Of a stretch of DNA of 64,000 bases, positions 18,563 through 27,821 are shown piece by piece. Numbering within the stretch: the stretch's first letter is position 1; each line of letters begins with the position of its first letter. The notes beneath the pieces are model-generated. The model had not been told where the DNA came from, searched no databases, and was given only the letters and a program-made list of their open reading frames with translations. The stretch is taken from positions 372,001 to 436,000 of the forward strand of contig NZ_JABYQT010000003.1 in NCBI RefSeq assembly GCF_020075495.1, read 5' to 3'. The stretch is from Vreelandella aquamarina. Lineage in GTDB: Bacteria > Pseudomonadota > Gammaproteobacteria > Pseudomonadales > Halomonadaceae. Position numbers and translations under genes: made by a program.

Positions 18563-19576
18563 TCAGGCGGCGTGCTGCTGAAAATAGGCGCCCATCACGT
18601 CAAGCACCTTGTCGATGTCGGCATCATCAATATCGCGATGCACCACAAGGCGCGTGGCATATAAAAGCTCGATCAGGATGTCGTGCTCCTTGAGCCAGGT
18701 GGAAAGGGGGCGCAGGTGTTCATCGGGCACGTGGGCAAACACCATGTTGGTTGCCTGGGAGGTAACCTGTATGCCGGGCAGGGCGGCCAGGCCTTTTGCC
18801 AGGCGCGCCGCCCGGCGATGATCGAGCGCGAGGTCATCGACATGGTGATCCAGCGCATACTGGCAGGCCGCTGCGATAACGCCTGCCTGACGCATGCCTC
18901 CACCCACCACCTTGCGCCAGCGGCGGGCGCGTTCGATAAAGCTGCGCGTGCCGACCAGCGCCGAGCCGATCGGCGTGCCCATACCTTTGGAGAAGCACAG
19001 GGAAACGCTGTCGAACGGGCGGCAGAGCTGCTCGAGCGGTACCTCACTTGCCACGGCGGCATTGAACAGCCGGGCGCCATCCAGGTGCGTTGTCAAGCCG
19101 CGTGAACGGGCGAACTCCGTTGCCTGATGGACATAGTCTTCTGGCAATACCTTGCCGGCAATCGTATTTTCCAGTGCCAGCAGTCGCGTACGCGCAAAGT
19201 GAAAGTCATCGGCCTTGATCGCTGCGCTGATCTTCTCCAGCGGCAGGCTGCCGTCGCTGGCGTTTTCGATAGGCTGCGGCTGAATGCTGCCAAGCACGGC
19301 AGCACCACCCCCTTCATAACGGTAGGTGTGGGCGGATTGGCCGACGATATACTCATCACCGCGTTCGCAGTGCGCCATCAAACCCACCAGATTGCTTTGG
19401 GTGCCGCTTGGAAAGAGTAACGCGGCCTGCTTGCCCGCCAGTGTGGCCAGGTGCTCCTGAAAGGCATTTACCGTGGGGTCATCGCCCCAGACGTCATCAC
19501 CTAAGGGAGCGGACATCATGGCGTCCAGCATGGCGGGACTTGGCCGGGTCACCGTATCGCTACGCAAATCAATCAT
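18563..19576 (-). CDS. ltaE: Low-specificity L-threonine aldolase
   Basis: 337 residues, fold-type I PLP enzyme. MIDLRSDTVTRPSPAM at the N terminus, THLDGARLFNAAVA and SLCFSKGMGTPIGS (with the PLP lysine) are diagnostic of the LtaE family. It cleaves L-threonine and L-allo-threonine to glycine and acetaldehyde in the cytosol. Divergent from a FAD oxidoreductase, whose link to it is unclear. Confidence 0.95.
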   Translation of the reverse strand: MIDLRSDTVTRPSPAMLDAMMSAPLGDDVWGDDPTVNAFQEHLATLAGKQAALLFPSGTQSNLVGLMAHCERGDEYIVGQSAHTYRYEGGGAAVLGSIQPQPIENASDGSLPLEKISAAIKADDFHFARTRLLALENTIAGKVLPEDYVHQATEFARSRGLTTHLDGARLFNAAVASEVPLEQLCRPFDSVSLCFSKGMGTPIGSALVGTRSFIERARRWRKVVGGGMRQAGVIAAACQYALDHHVDDLALDHRRAARLAKGLAALPGIQVTSQATNMVFAHVPDEHLRPLSTWLKEHDILIELLYATRLVVHRDIDDADIDKVLDVMGAYFQQHAA

Positions 19577-19671
19577 GTCATTTCCTTTTATAATCTGTGA
19601 TAAGCCGGGCAGGTCGCTGATAATTCACTATTGTTAAAACACGTGATGAGCAACCCAGCATAGGCAGTGGA

Positions 19672-20883
19672 ATGGACTTAAAGAGTGGCTATCCGTTTTG
19701 GGCGGTAAAAAATGGGCTATTGACTACTTTCCCACAGCTCACCCATGACCATCAATGCGACGTAGCAGTGATTGGCGGCGGGATTACCGGCGCGCTGATG
19801 GCCAACGAACTGAGCGAACACGGCCATCACGTGATCGTGCTCGAGCGACGGGATATCGGCTGGGGGAGCACGTCGGCCAGCACTGCCTTGTTGCAGTATG
19901 AAATCGATACTCACCTGACCGACCTTGCCACGCGTTATGGCGAGAAAAACGCGGTGCTTGCCTACCAGGCGTGCGCCGACGCGATACGGGAGCTTGAAGC
20001 CCTGGCCGGTGAGTTGGGCAATGTCGAGTTCGAGCGGCAAAAGAGCCTCTACTTCGCCAGTAGCGAAGAAGACGTGGCCGGTTTGAAAGCGGAACTCGCC
20101 CTGCGCCAGAAAAACGGCTTCGAGGCCAGCTGGCTTGAGCAGGAGACGCTGGTTGCACGCTACGGCTTCAAGGCCCCCGGTGCCATCTTGACCGAACTGG
20201 CCGCAAGCGTTGATCCCTATCGAATGGCTTATCAACTGTTCAACAAGGTGGCAAGCCGCCAGGGCGAGGTGTATGACCGCACCCAGGTAGTAAGGATGGT
20301 CCAGGTCGGCGAGCGCATGGTGCTGACGCTGGCCAACGGCGCTACGCTCACCTGTCGCCAGGTCGTCATGGCCGCAGGCTACGAGTCCCAGACATGGCTG
20401 CCTGAAACGATCGCCAGAAACCGCAGCAGCTACGCTTTCGTTACCGATCCGCTACCGGCTGAAATGCTGGGTGAGCTTGAGCGAACGCTGGTTTGGGAGT
20501 CGGCACGACCTTACCTTTACCTGCGTGCAACGCAGGATGGCCGGCTGTTGATAGGCGGTGATGACGATGATCTGGACATTCCAGGCCGCCGCGACGAGCA
20601 GGTGCTCGAAAAAGCCCGGGGGCTGGCGCAAAAGGTGGAAACGCTCTGGCCGTCGCTGACCATCAACCCTACGTTCAGTTGGGGCGGTACCTTTGCCGAG
20701 ACAGAAGATGGGCTGCCCTATTTCGGGCCTCACGAAGCGCACGGTAACCGCGTACACTTTGCCATGGCCTACGGTGGTAACGGCATCAGCTACAGTATGA
20801 TAGGCGCCAGACTGGTGCGCGCGCTGATCGAAGGCAAAAAGCACCCACTGGCAGACTTGTTTTCCTTTGAACGCCGGGCTTAA
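19672..20883 (+). CDS. FAD-dependent oxidoreductase of the DAO family
   Basis: 403 residues. The dinucleotide motif CDVAVIGGGITGALMANEL starts near residue 29, followed by VLERRDIGWGSTSAS and a C-terminal TFAETEDGLPYFGPH and YGGNGISYSM, all typical of D-amino-acid-oxidase/glycine-oxidase-like enzymes (PuuB/OrdL branch). It probably oxidises a secondary amine in the cytosol. It stands 61 bases before the spermidine acetyltransferase gene in the same direction, so a polyamine-related substrate is conceivable; not proven. Confidence 0.85.
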   Translation: MDLKSGYPFWAVKNGLLTTFPQLTHDHQCDVAVIGGGITGALMANELSEHGHHVIVLERRDIGWGSTSASTALLQYEIDTHLTDLATRYGEKNAVLAYQACADAIRELEALAGELGNVEFERQKSLYFASSEEDVAGLKAELALRQKNGFEASWLEQETLVARYGFKAPGAILTELAASVDPYRMAYQLFNKVASRQGEVYDRTQVVRMVQVGERMVLTLANGATLTCRQVVMAAGYESQTWLPETIARNRSSYAFVTDPLPAEMLGELERTLVWESARPYLYLRATQDGRLLIGGDDDDLDIPGRRDEQVLEKARGLAQKVETLWPSLTINPTFSWGGTFAETEDGLPYFGPHEAHGNRVHFAMAYGGNGISYSMIGARLVRALIEGKKHPLADLFSFERRA

Positions 20884-20943
20884 TCCTGCGGTGGGCTAGC
20901 GAGCCCTGCTACGCTCGCCTGCTGCAAAACGAGAGCAGTATCC

Positions 20944-21468
20944 ATGGAGCATCAACTTTACTTGCGTGCACTGGAGCGCAGCGATCTGCGTTTCGTGCAC
21001 GAACTCAACAACAATCAAAGCATCATGTCGTACTGGTTCGAAGAGCCATACGAATCCTTTGATGAACTTGAAGAGCTTTACAACAAGCATATCCATGACA
21101 ACGCCGAACGGCGTTTCGTGGCAGAAGATAGTTCAGGCGCGGCTATCGGGTTGGTCGAGCTGATCGAGATCGACTACATCCATCGCAGCGCCGAATTCCA
21201 GATCATCATCACGCCGGACCACCAGGGCAAGGGGTTTGCCCGCTCGCTGATCCGCCAGGCCTTGCACTACTCGTTTACCATTCTGAATATTCACAAGGTG
21301 TATCTAATCGTGGCCGTGGAGAACGTCAAGGCGATTCATCTTTACGAAGAGAGCGGATTCATCGAAGAGGGACATCTGGTTCAGGAGTTCTTCATTAACG
21401 GCAAGTACCGTGATGTAAAGCGGATGTACATTCTGCAGGAGACGTATCTAGCTCAGTTGGGCAAGTGA
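20944..21468 (+). CDS. speG: Spermidine N1-acetyltransferase
   Basis: 174 residues of the GNAT fold. [28 protein letters not shown] and the acetyl-CoA loop [15 protein letters not shown], then [10 protein letters not shown], match SpeG closely. SpeG acetylates spermidine and spermine, reducing polyamine toxicity, and is a dodecamer in known cases. Followed by two hairpins before the convergent protease gene. Confidence 0.92.
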   Translation: MEHQLYLRALERSDLRFVHELNNNQSIMSYWFEEPYESFDELEELYNKHIHDNAERRFVAEDSSGAAIGLVELIEIDYIHRSAEFQIIITPDHQGKGFARSLIRQALHYSFTILNIHKVYLIVAVENVKAIHLYEESGFIEEGHLVQEFFINGKYRDVKRMYILQETYLAQLGK

Positions 21469-21546
21469 TGACGCGAAGGGGAACAGGCGCTACGTATTTC
21501 AGAAACCTGCACACCTATACCTGGCATGACCCCACGGCTGCCAGAC

Positions 21547-21580
21547 GCCTGCCGGTAAGCTGCATTTACGCCCGGCAGGC
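21547..21580. repeat. Stem-loop 1 after speG
   Basis: GCCTGCCGG (21547-21555) pairs exactly with CCGGCAGGC (21572-21580). No T-run follows. It may act as a bidirectional transcript end between convergent speG and the M48 gene. Confidence 0.55.
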
Positions 21581-21606
21581 AATCGGGCCATCCATCATGA
21601 AGTAAT

Positions 21607-21635
21607 GCCTGCCAGCTGCAGGGCAGTTGGCAGGC
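21607..21635. repeat. Stem-loop 2 after speG, similar arms
   Basis: GCCTGCCA (21607-21614) pairs with TGGCAGGC (21628-21635). The arm sequence repeats that of stem-loop 1, giving a duplicated, REP-like unit in the same 216-base gap. Confidence 0.5.
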
Positions 21636-21684
21636 GTAACGCTGGTTATGCTTGATGTCTGGCTATCGGGTCATGCAGTAGCTT

Positions 21685-22446
21685 TTAGTTGAGCGTGGAC
21701 TGCAGGCGGTTGGCACGGTCACCGGCTGCCGGATGGCTGGAGAAGAAGCTGCTGTCGTTGCCGTATTTGGCTTCGAGCTTACGAAGCGCCGTGATCGAAG
21801 TCTCGGCATCCATATCGTGCTCCTTTAGAAGCTCGATGGCGTAATCGTCGGCTTCGTTCTCCTGGCGCTGGGAGAACTGGGCGTTGACGAGTTTCTCGCC
21901 CAAGTCGCCAAGCTCGGAGCTTGAGAGCGCAGCGGCGGTTGAACTTCCGCTGGCAGCGGCGGCTTCACGCGCCGCAGAGGCTGCATAGGCAACCTGGAAG
22001 GCCCGCTTGGAGTGACCAAGCGCCACGTGGCCAATTTCATGCGCGATGACATAGCGCACTTCATCGTCTGTCATCTCATCCATCAAGCCGCTATATAAGC
22101 GAATGGACCCGTTGGGTACGGCGAAGGCATTCATTTCAGGAACTTGGTAGACGTTGAAGTCGAGCGTGTTGCCATCGACCACTTCCCAGCCCTGAGTGAG
22201 GTCTTCCAGACGCTGTGCATACTGGCTGTTTGAGGCTACCAGCTGGTTTTCACTATCGAGCTGGGCAATGGTCTGGTCGCCTAACTGCTGCATCTGTTGA
22301 TCAGACATCGTTGCAGCGCCGGCCATGCCTGCTCCGGCAGACATCAGGCCGCCCAGGTCCGCACCGGATTGGCAGCCGCTGACCGCCAGCGTGGCTGCCA
22401 GACCAAGTACGCAGGATGTTTTCCGCCCCAAAAAAGAGAGTTGCAT
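21685..22446 (-). CDS. M48-family metalloprotease lipoprotein (LoiP-like)
   Basis: 253 residues. A lipobox (LAVSGC) follows the signal peptide, then the catalytic zinc motif HEIGH at residues 136-140, with ENEADDYAIELL carrying the third zinc ligand and the family motif SSHPAAGDRANRL near the C terminus. This is the short, soluble M48C type, like E. coli LoiP, acting in the periplasm from the inner face of the outer membrane. Ala-rich stretch at about 155-178. Confidence 0.9.
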   Translation of the reverse strand: MQLSFLGRKTSCVLGLAATLAVSGCQSGADLGGLMSAGAGMAGAATMSDQQMQQLGDQTIAQLDSENQLVASNSQYAQRLEDLTQGWEVVDGNTLDFNVYQVPEMNAFAVPNGSIRLYSGLMDEMTDDEVRYVIAHEIGHVALGHSKRAFQVAYAASAAREAAAASGSSTAAALSSSELGDLGEKLVNAQFSQRQENEADDYAIELLKEHDMDAETSITALRKLEAKYGNDSSFFSSHPAAGDRANRLQSTLN

Positions 22447-22630
22447 GATCGATTCCTTGATTCATCGGCGCATAACCTGAAAGGTTTGCGCGTTTAATAA
22501 GATACGCTGATTAGCCTAATTAATGTTAGATGAAAACTTTGCGTAACTCCATACCATGCTGGCTATTGGCTAAAATGACAAAGGAAAGGAACAAGCAATG
22601 AAGGGCGGCGGATTTGACGCCATGGGGAAA

Positions 22631-22653
22631 CAGCGCCTCAGCATGAGGCGCTG
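22631..22653 (-). terminator. Stem-loop ending the 40-residue gene
   Basis: Ten-base perfect arms CAGCGCCTCA / TGAGGCGCTG with a 3-base loop lie 38 bases beyond the stop codon of the small gene at 22691-22813. On the - strand it is followed by TTTCCCC, so it is a short-T terminator candidate. Confidence 0.6.
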
Positions 22654-22690
22654 ATCAGGGCTGCCAGATGGCAGCTTGAGATTGGGTGCC

Positions 22691-22813
22691 TTAACGCTTG
22701 CACATGTAGCTGGCCAAGGCGTCGAACGCCGCGCGCTGTTGCAGAGCGCGCTGCGCCCAGACCTGCATGACATCGTCACGCATGGCCGGGTAGAGAGACG
22801 ATGAGGGTTGCAT
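22691..22813 (-). CDS. Small protein of 40 residues, unknown function
   Basis: Reads MQPSSSLYPAMRDDVM then QVWAQRALQQRAAFDAL and ends SYMCKR. AGGAG lies 8 bases before the ATG, and a strong stem-loop follows the stop, so the unit looks like a real monocistronic gene. The middle is a potential amphipathic helix rich in Gln, Arg and Ala; there is one cysteine. I do not recognise the family. An overlapping ATG at 22818 in another frame has its Shine-Dalgarno too close (3 bases). Confidence 0.6.
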   Translation of the reverse strand: MQPSSSLYPAMRDDVMQVWAQRALQQRAAFDALASYMCKR

Positions 22814-22818
22814 GGCAT

Positions 22819-23413
22819 GCACTCCTGTCTTATGGGTCAGAGGTAGTGATTGTTGTTATGAGAAGTCTTGTTGTGCGTCGCAGCAAAATGCGACGCTGCC
22901 CAATGGTAGGCGCTTTTTCAGTTCGCTTCTAGTCATAAAGATGTAGGAAAATCGCCACGCCCTGTCAGCCATGGCTTACGCGCGCGCACCTGCTTATCTA
23001 GCTAATTGAATAAGCATGCATTTCCGGTTAGTAAATGGGTAGTAAATAAAGCCAGAAGGTTCTCCGGCTTTACAGGCTATTTACATGTAAAAGACAGCAA
23101 GATGCTCATTATTCCAGGTAGCTGGCTAGCGTATCCATGGCGACACGCTGGTAGTGCGCTTGAAAGAACCAGAAACGAAGAACGTCGCAATCACAATCGT
23201 AGGGAGGGAGCTGTAGAGGCATTGAGTGGTCCTCCTGTTGGGACACACACGTCAGTATAGTGGCTTTTCGCTGCGCTGCAGCAAGAATTGCGGCGTCTCA
23301 AGAGGCGCGGTGCATGGAGCGTCTTTGCATACGCTGGAAATGGATGACGCAGGAAGCCGTATAACCCGCTAGGCTTTAGGAAGAGCTTTTTTCCTCTGCG
23401 AATGGAGTCGCGT
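22819..23413. other. Long intergenic stretch before poxB
   Basis: About 600 bases. A hairpin (GCGTCGCA 22875-22882 / TGCGACGC 22889-22896) lies upstream of the small gene, possibly in its leader. The rest is of lower GC and holds no gene I can support; an 84-codon frame from a TTG at 23006 lacks a ribosome site and family resemblance. Confidence 0.5.
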
Positions 23414-25126
23414 ATGAGCGCCACTGTTGCCGAAATCATGGTCGATACCCTGCAAAATGCCGGCGCCAAGCGCTGTTACGGCGTTGTCGGAGATACGCTC
23501 AATCAATTTACGGATGCTCTGCGCCAGAGCGATATCGAATGGATCGGCGTTCGCCATGAGGAGGTAGGCGGATTTGCTGCTGGCGGCGAAGCCTACCTCA
23601 CCGGCAAGCTTGCACTCTGTGCAGGCTCCTGCGGTCCAGGCAGTCTCCACTTTGTGAATGGGCTGTTCGAGGCCCATCGCAATGGCGCCCCGGTCGTGTT
23701 GATCGCCACGCAAGTGCCGCTGGCAGAAACCGGGGGCAGCTTTCCTCAGGAAGTCGATCAGGTACAGATTTTCAAGCAGTACAGCGTATTCTGCGAGACG
23801 CTTGCCTCGCCCGAGCAAGCGCGGCGCATGACGGCCATTGCCGCGCAGACGGCACTTGCCAAAGGCGGTGTGGCGGTACTGATCGTGTCCGGCGATGTCA
23901 TGAAGCAGGTGCCGCAGAGTCAGCTGGCATTTCGCGCCCACCGTTTCGAATACTCGCTGCGCCCCAGCGCCGAATCGTTCGTACCTGCGGTCAAGCAGCT
24001 CAACAAGGGGGGCAAGATCACCATCTTTGCTGGTTCAGGCTGCCGTGACGCCCGCGAGCAAGTGATCGCGCTGGCTGAAAAGCTTCAGGCACCCATCGCC
24101 TGGACATCGCGCGCCAAGGACTTTATCGAACACGACAATCCCTATCAGGTCGGCATGACCGGGGTGTACGGTCTGGAAGGCGGCTATCACGCAGTGGCCG
24201 AGTGCGACACGCTGCTGATGCTGGGGTGTAACTTCGCCTTCAAGCAGTTCTATCCTGAAGATGCCGCCATCATCCAGGTCGATAGCGACCCCGGCCAGAT
24301 CGGCAAGCGTTATCCGGTCGACGTCGGCATCATCGGCAGCGTACGCGATACTTGTGAAGCACTTTGCCAGGTAGTCGAAGCCAATCCGCGATCACGCTGG
24401 CTGGAGAAGTGTCGCAAGCACTACGCCAAATCGCTGGAGAAATCAGCGCACAAGAGCCGCGATGACACGTTGATCCATCCTCAGGAGTTGACGCTGGCCA
24501 TTAACCGGCTGGCAGCAGACAACGCCCTGTTCACGGCGGATACGGGAAGCGTGAATGTCTGGATGCTGCGCCATGTTCAAGCCGGCGGCCAGCGTCGCAC
24601 CCTGGCAAGCCTGCAACATGGCACCATGGCCAACGCCTACCCGCAGGCACTGGGTATTCAGCTGGCCTATCCCGAAAGGCAGGTGATTGCCCTGTGCGGG
24701 GATGGCGGGCTCTCCATGCTGATGGGCGATCTGTTGACCCTGGTGCAACGCAAGATCCCGCTCAAGATCGTGGTCTACAACAATCAGTCGCTCAGTTTCG
24801 TGGAGCTGGAGCAGAAGGTGGAAGGGCTGCTGGACGCCTATACCGAGCTGCAGAACCCGAACTTCGGCGACGTGGCCAGCGCCATGGGCCTGTGGGGAAA
24901 GCGGGTCGAACGCGAGGATGAGCTTGAGGCTGCCATCACCGAATGGCTCACCCAGCCGGGTCCTGCGCTGCTGGACGTGATGACCAACCCCATGGAGCTG
25001 GTCATGCCGCCCAAGGTGGAAGCCGGCCAGGTGGCGTCTACCGCGCTGTATTCAGCCAAGGCGGTGTTGAGCGGCCGCATGGATGAAGTCGTTCATCTGG
25101 TGAAGAGCAACTTCTTGAAGCGCTGA
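23414..25126 (+). CDS. poxB: Ubiquinone-dependent pyruvate dehydrogenase (pyruvate oxidase)
   Basis: 570 residues of the thiamine-diphosphate family, near the E. coli PoxB length. The glutamate motif GVRHEEVGGFAAGGEAYLTG, FAD-domain FAGSGCRDAREQV and the ThDP motif GDGGLSMLMGDLLTL followed by NNQSLSFVELEQK are all present. The C-terminal segment needed for membrane binding is retained (SNFLKR end). It converts pyruvate to acetate and CO2 and reduces ubiquinone. Start at 23414 has GGAG 6 bases upstream; 23402 is possible. A phosphoesterase gene follows after 33 bases. Confidence 0.93.
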   Translation: MSATVAEIMVDTLQNAGAKRCYGVVGDTLNQFTDALRQSDIEWIGVRHEEVGGFAAGGEAYLTGKLALCAGSCGPGSLHFVNGLFEAHRNGAPVVLIATQVPLAETGGSFPQEVDQVQIFKQYSVFCETLASPEQARRMTAIAAQTALAKGGVAVLIVSGDVMKQVPQSQLAFRAHRFEYSLRPSAESFVPAVKQLNKGGKITIFAGSGCRDAREQVIALAEKLQAPIAWTSRAKDFIEHDNPYQVGMTGVYGLEGGYHAVAECDTLLMLGCNFAFKQFYPEDAAIIQVDSDPGQIGKRYPVDVGIIGSVRDTCEALCQVVEANPRSRWLEKCRKHYAKSLEKSAHKSRDDTLIHPQELTLAINRLAADNALFTADTGSVNVWMLRHVQAGGQRRTLASLQHGTMANAYPQALGIQLAYPERQVIALCGDGGLSMLMGDLLTLVQRKIPLKIVVYNNQSLSFVELEQKVEGLLDAYTELQNPNFGDVASAMGLWGKRVEREDELEAAITEWLTQPGPALLDVMTNPMELVMPPKVEAGQVASTALYSAKAVLSGRMDEVVHLVKSNFLKR

Positions 25127-25159
25127 ACTTTTCAAAATGGATTAAAAAAGGGCAGGACG

Positions 25160-25921
25160 ATGCGCCTACATGTACTCTCCGATCTGCACCTCGAGCACTT
25201 TCCCGAGGGGCGCGCGCTGCCCGATGTCGAGGCAGATGCCCTCGTGCTGGCCGGCGATATTCACGAAACCACCCGTGGGCTTGGCTGGGCGCGGGCGCGC
25301 TTTCCGGATAGGCCGATTCTCTTCGTGCCCGGCAACCATGAGTTCTACGGCACCTGCCTGCCTGAGCACCGCCGCGCCTTGGCTTTGGAGGCCGAACGTT
25401 TGGATATCGAGCTTCTAGACAATCGCGCGGTCATGCTGGGCGGGGTGCGCTTTCTGGGTACCACGCTCTGGACCGATTTCCAGCTCTACGTCGGCAGCCC
25501 CGGTTGCGTTCCACAGGCGAGCATGGACAAGGCGGTCCGCGTCATGCCGGATTTTCAGATCATCACCGACGCGAACGGTGAGGCCTTCACTCCCCGAGCG
25601 AGCCAGGCCTTGCACCGCGAGGCGCTCGACTGGCTGGTCATGGCGCTGGATGAACCCTTCGACGGCCCTACCGTGGTCATCAGCCATCACGCCCCGCTTC
25701 GCGAGTGCATTCCCTTGCCTTACGTGGGCGACATACTTTCCCCGGCCTTTGCCTCGCATCTTCCTTACCTGATGGGCCGGATGAATCTATGGATCCACGG
25801 ACACGTGCATGAAGCGGTGGATCTGCAGGAAAACGGCACGCGGGTCGTGGCCAATCCGGGCGGTTATCCTGAGGAAGTCGGCCGATACCGTTTTCGTGAA
25901 GACTTGACGATCACGATCTAA
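25160..25921 (+). CDS. Calcineurin-like metallophosphoesterase
   Basis: 253 residues with the ordered metal-site motifs SDLHLEH, LAGDIHE, VPGNHEFYG, VISHHAP and WIHGHVHE. The family hydrolyses phosphomonoesters, phosphodiesters or nucleotides with two metal ions. Substrate unknown. It may be co-transcribed with poxB. Confidence 0.9.
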   Translation: MRLHVLSDLHLEHFPEGRALPDVEADALVLAGDIHETTRGLGWARARFPDRPILFVPGNHEFYGTCLPEHRRALALEAERLDIELLDNRAVMLGGVRFLGTTLWTDFQLYVGSPGCVPQASMDKAVRVMPDFQIITDANGEAFTPRASQALHREALDWLVMALDEPFDGPTVVISHHAPLRECIPLPYVGDILSPAFASHLPYLMGRMNLWIHGHVHEAVDLQENGTRVVANPGGYPEEVGRYRFREDLTITI

Positions 25922-26062
25922 TCCAGTGTCTTTTCATTCACTTGCCCGCCAGCTCGGCTGTAAGCTGCGAAGCCAAAGTTTTCTTTTTTCTTGCTACTTG
26001 AACTTTGGTCTTGTTCTACTTTTGTAGTCTTGTCCTGCCTTACGCTTGTTCTTAATCTCTTG

Positions 26063-26076
26063 TTTGTATGATGTAT
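26063..26076. promoter_or_regulatory. Shared sugar-acid operator motif, copy 1
   Basis: TTTGTATGATGTAT, 126 bases upstream of the first tctC start, is identical to the copy at 35755-35768 before kdgD. Probably an operator of the sugar-acid regulon. Confidence 0.55.
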
Positions 26077-26201
26077 TATAAACAGCTTCTAAAGTAAGGC
26101 ATCAAGCCATGCCAAGAGTGCTTCCGAGCACTCGTATAACCTGCTCGAAAGAAACGTTCTCTTTAAAGCGATAACTTATAACGACTGCCAAAGGTGAACC
26201 C

Positions 26202-27257
26202 ATGATGCTACCCAAGAAAACGCTAATGAGTTTGAGTGTCGCCGGAGTCATGGCGGGGCTGTCTTTAGGTTCCGGTTACGCCATGGCCCAGAACGCCGAG
26301 CTGCGCGGCAATGTTCGCGTCGTGATCGGTTCGACCTCTACCGGCGGTGATACGTATCAAAATGCCAGCATCGTGGTCGACCGCCTTACAGAGCATCTTG
26401 GTGTGAACATGAAAGTGGATGCCGTTGGCGCAAGCTCGGCGTTTCGCACGCTGGATCGGGACTCCCGCGGTAACACCCTGATGATCTTCCACGATCAGTC
26501 CTATCTTGGGTACCTCTACGGCGTTCAGGGCTACGATGACATCTTCGAGAAGTACACCATCGGACCGACGATCGCCATCAACCCCGGCAACGCTTACCTG
26601 GTGCCCATGGATTCGCCGTACCAGACGCTCGATGACATTATCGAAGCCGCAGGCAACGGTGAAACCATTCGCGTCTCCATCCAGCCCGGCGGCGTTTCCG
26701 AGATCGGCTACAGTGCCCTCAAGAACGCGATCGCCATCGAACATCCGGGCCAGGAAGAGAACCTGGTCGCGATCAACACCGGCTCTCAGTCCGACAAGAA
26801 CCAGCAGCTGTTCGACGGCCAGGCCGATGTCATCAACGGCAGCGTACAGGCCAACGAGCAGTATACCCGCCTGCCCGAAAGCGACCAGAAAGCCATGCGC
26901 TTCATCTGGCTGACGGCGCGCCAGGACACCATCGAGCAGGCACCGGAAGAGGGCCTTGGTCAGACCACCCGCGAGCAGCTTCTCGAGTACGTCGAGCCCA
27001 ACGTGAACGTCACCATGGGCGGCGACGAGAGCTTCACCTTCGATAAGGAATTCTTCTTCCTTTACAACAAGGACATGGATCAGGGCATCGTCGATCAGAT
27101 CGACGAGGCGCTGGCCGAAATCTATGAAGAGGGCGAGATCCAGCAGGCCCAGTTGGACGCGTTCTTCATCCCCGACTTCAAGCCGTCTGCCGAAGCATCC
27201 GAGTACCTGCAAGAGAAGATGTCGCGCTACGAAGAGATCATCACCAACATCAACTAA
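26202..27257 (+). CDS. tctC: TTT-family solute-binding protein (set 1)
   Basis: 351 residues with a signal peptide (cleavage near GYAMA|QN), RVVIGSTSTGGDTYQNASIV near the N terminus and a periplasmic two-lobe binding-protein layout. It is longer and more divergent than the two other tctC genes in this window (324 and 312), lacking their PFxxGG ligand-loop consensus, but it heads a tctB-tctA pair. First gene of a probable operon tctC-tctB-tctA-garD-gudD, so its ligand is most likely galactarate or glucarate. AGGTGAA precedes the ATG. Confidence 0.82.
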   Translation: MMLPKKTLMSLSVAGVMAGLSLGSGYAMAQNAELRGNVRVVIGSTSTGGDTYQNASIVVDRLTEHLGVNMKVDAVGASSAFRTLDRDSRGNTLMIFHDQSYLGYLYGVQGYDDIFEKYTIGPTIAINPGNAYLVPMDSPYQTLDDIIEAAGNGETIRVSIQPGGVSEIGYSALKNAIAIEHPGQEENLVAINTGSQSDKNQQLFDGQADVINGSVQANEQYTRLPESDQKAMRFIWLTARQDTIEQAPEEGLGQTTREQLLEYVEPNVNVTMGGDESFTFDKEFFFLYNKDMDQGIVDQIDEALAEIYEEGEIQQAQLDAFFIPDFKPSAEASEYLQEKMSRYEEIITNIN

Positions 27258-27267
27258 GCGGCTGGAC

Positions 27268-27290
27268 GCTGGCGGCTCACTGTCGCCAGC
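27268..27290 (+). promoter_or_regulatory. Stem-loop at the tctC-tctB junction, set 1
   Basis: GCTGGCG (27268-27274) pairs with CGCCAGC (27284-27290), immediately followed by TTCTC. Likely a processing or partial termination hairpin that keeps binding-protein mRNA in excess. Confidence 0.55.
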
Positions 27291-27371
27291 TTCTCACTAT
27301 CCGGGCATCCTCATTGACGCGTCTGCCGGCGACGTCGATGGGGAGGCCAAGTTCATGCGTCTGGAGCAGAT

Positions 27372-27806
27372 ATGGCGTCAGATCTGTTGAGTGTTTCGAT
27401 CGATTTCGAAACATCGCACCTGTATTTCCCCACTCTCGTTCACTGGATTCTGGGAATTCTGTTTGCCGTGATCCTGCTGACGCGAGTGGTACCTTTCATG
27501 GCGGCGGTCAGACGAGGCGAGCGTACGCTGCCGATCATCGGTGAATCCCGCGACAACAAGCGTTTTTTTGGCACCTTCGCGCTGATCATCGCCTACTTCT
27601 ACCTGATGGACGTGGTCGGCAATCTGTTTCCGTATACGGGCTACGGCTTTCTGTTCGTCTCGATGGCGTTCGTGCTGCTCATGTCGCTTTTGTATCTGCA
27701 CAAGTGGACCCGAAAAACCCTCGTGATCGTCGCGGTCAACGCCGTTGTCGCGCCTGCGCTGGTTTGGTTCGTGCTCGCCAAGCTCTTCACTATCACCTTG
27801 CCGTGA
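27372..27806 (+). CDS. tctB: TTT-family small membrane subunit (set 1)
   Basis: 144 residues with about four membrane helices, the size and layout of TctB, between tctC and tctA. FPTLVHWILGILFAVIL, GTFALIIAYFYLMDVVG and FLFVSMAFVLLMSLLYL mark the helices. GGAG precedes the start; tctA follows after 15 bases. Confidence 0.85.
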   Translation: MASDLLSVSIDFETSHLYFPTLVHWILGILFAVILLTRVVPFMAAVRRGERTLPIIGESRDNKRFFGTFALIIAYFYLMDVVGNLFPYTGYGFLFVSMAFVLLMSLLYLHKWTRKTLVIVAVNAVVAPALVWFVLAKLFTITLP

Positions 27807-27821
27807 CCCGAGGGTAGCACC

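Noticed and set aside
23006..23260. Possible 84-residue gene before poxB
   Set aside because: It starts at a TTG without a Shine-Dalgarno sequence and its protein looks random.
26202..27257. Set-1 binding protein as a TRAP-TAXI receptor
   Set aside because: The following genes are TctB- and TctA-like (with PGTPSS and LGIPGD motifs), not a TRAP DctM/fused 4TM-12TM permease.
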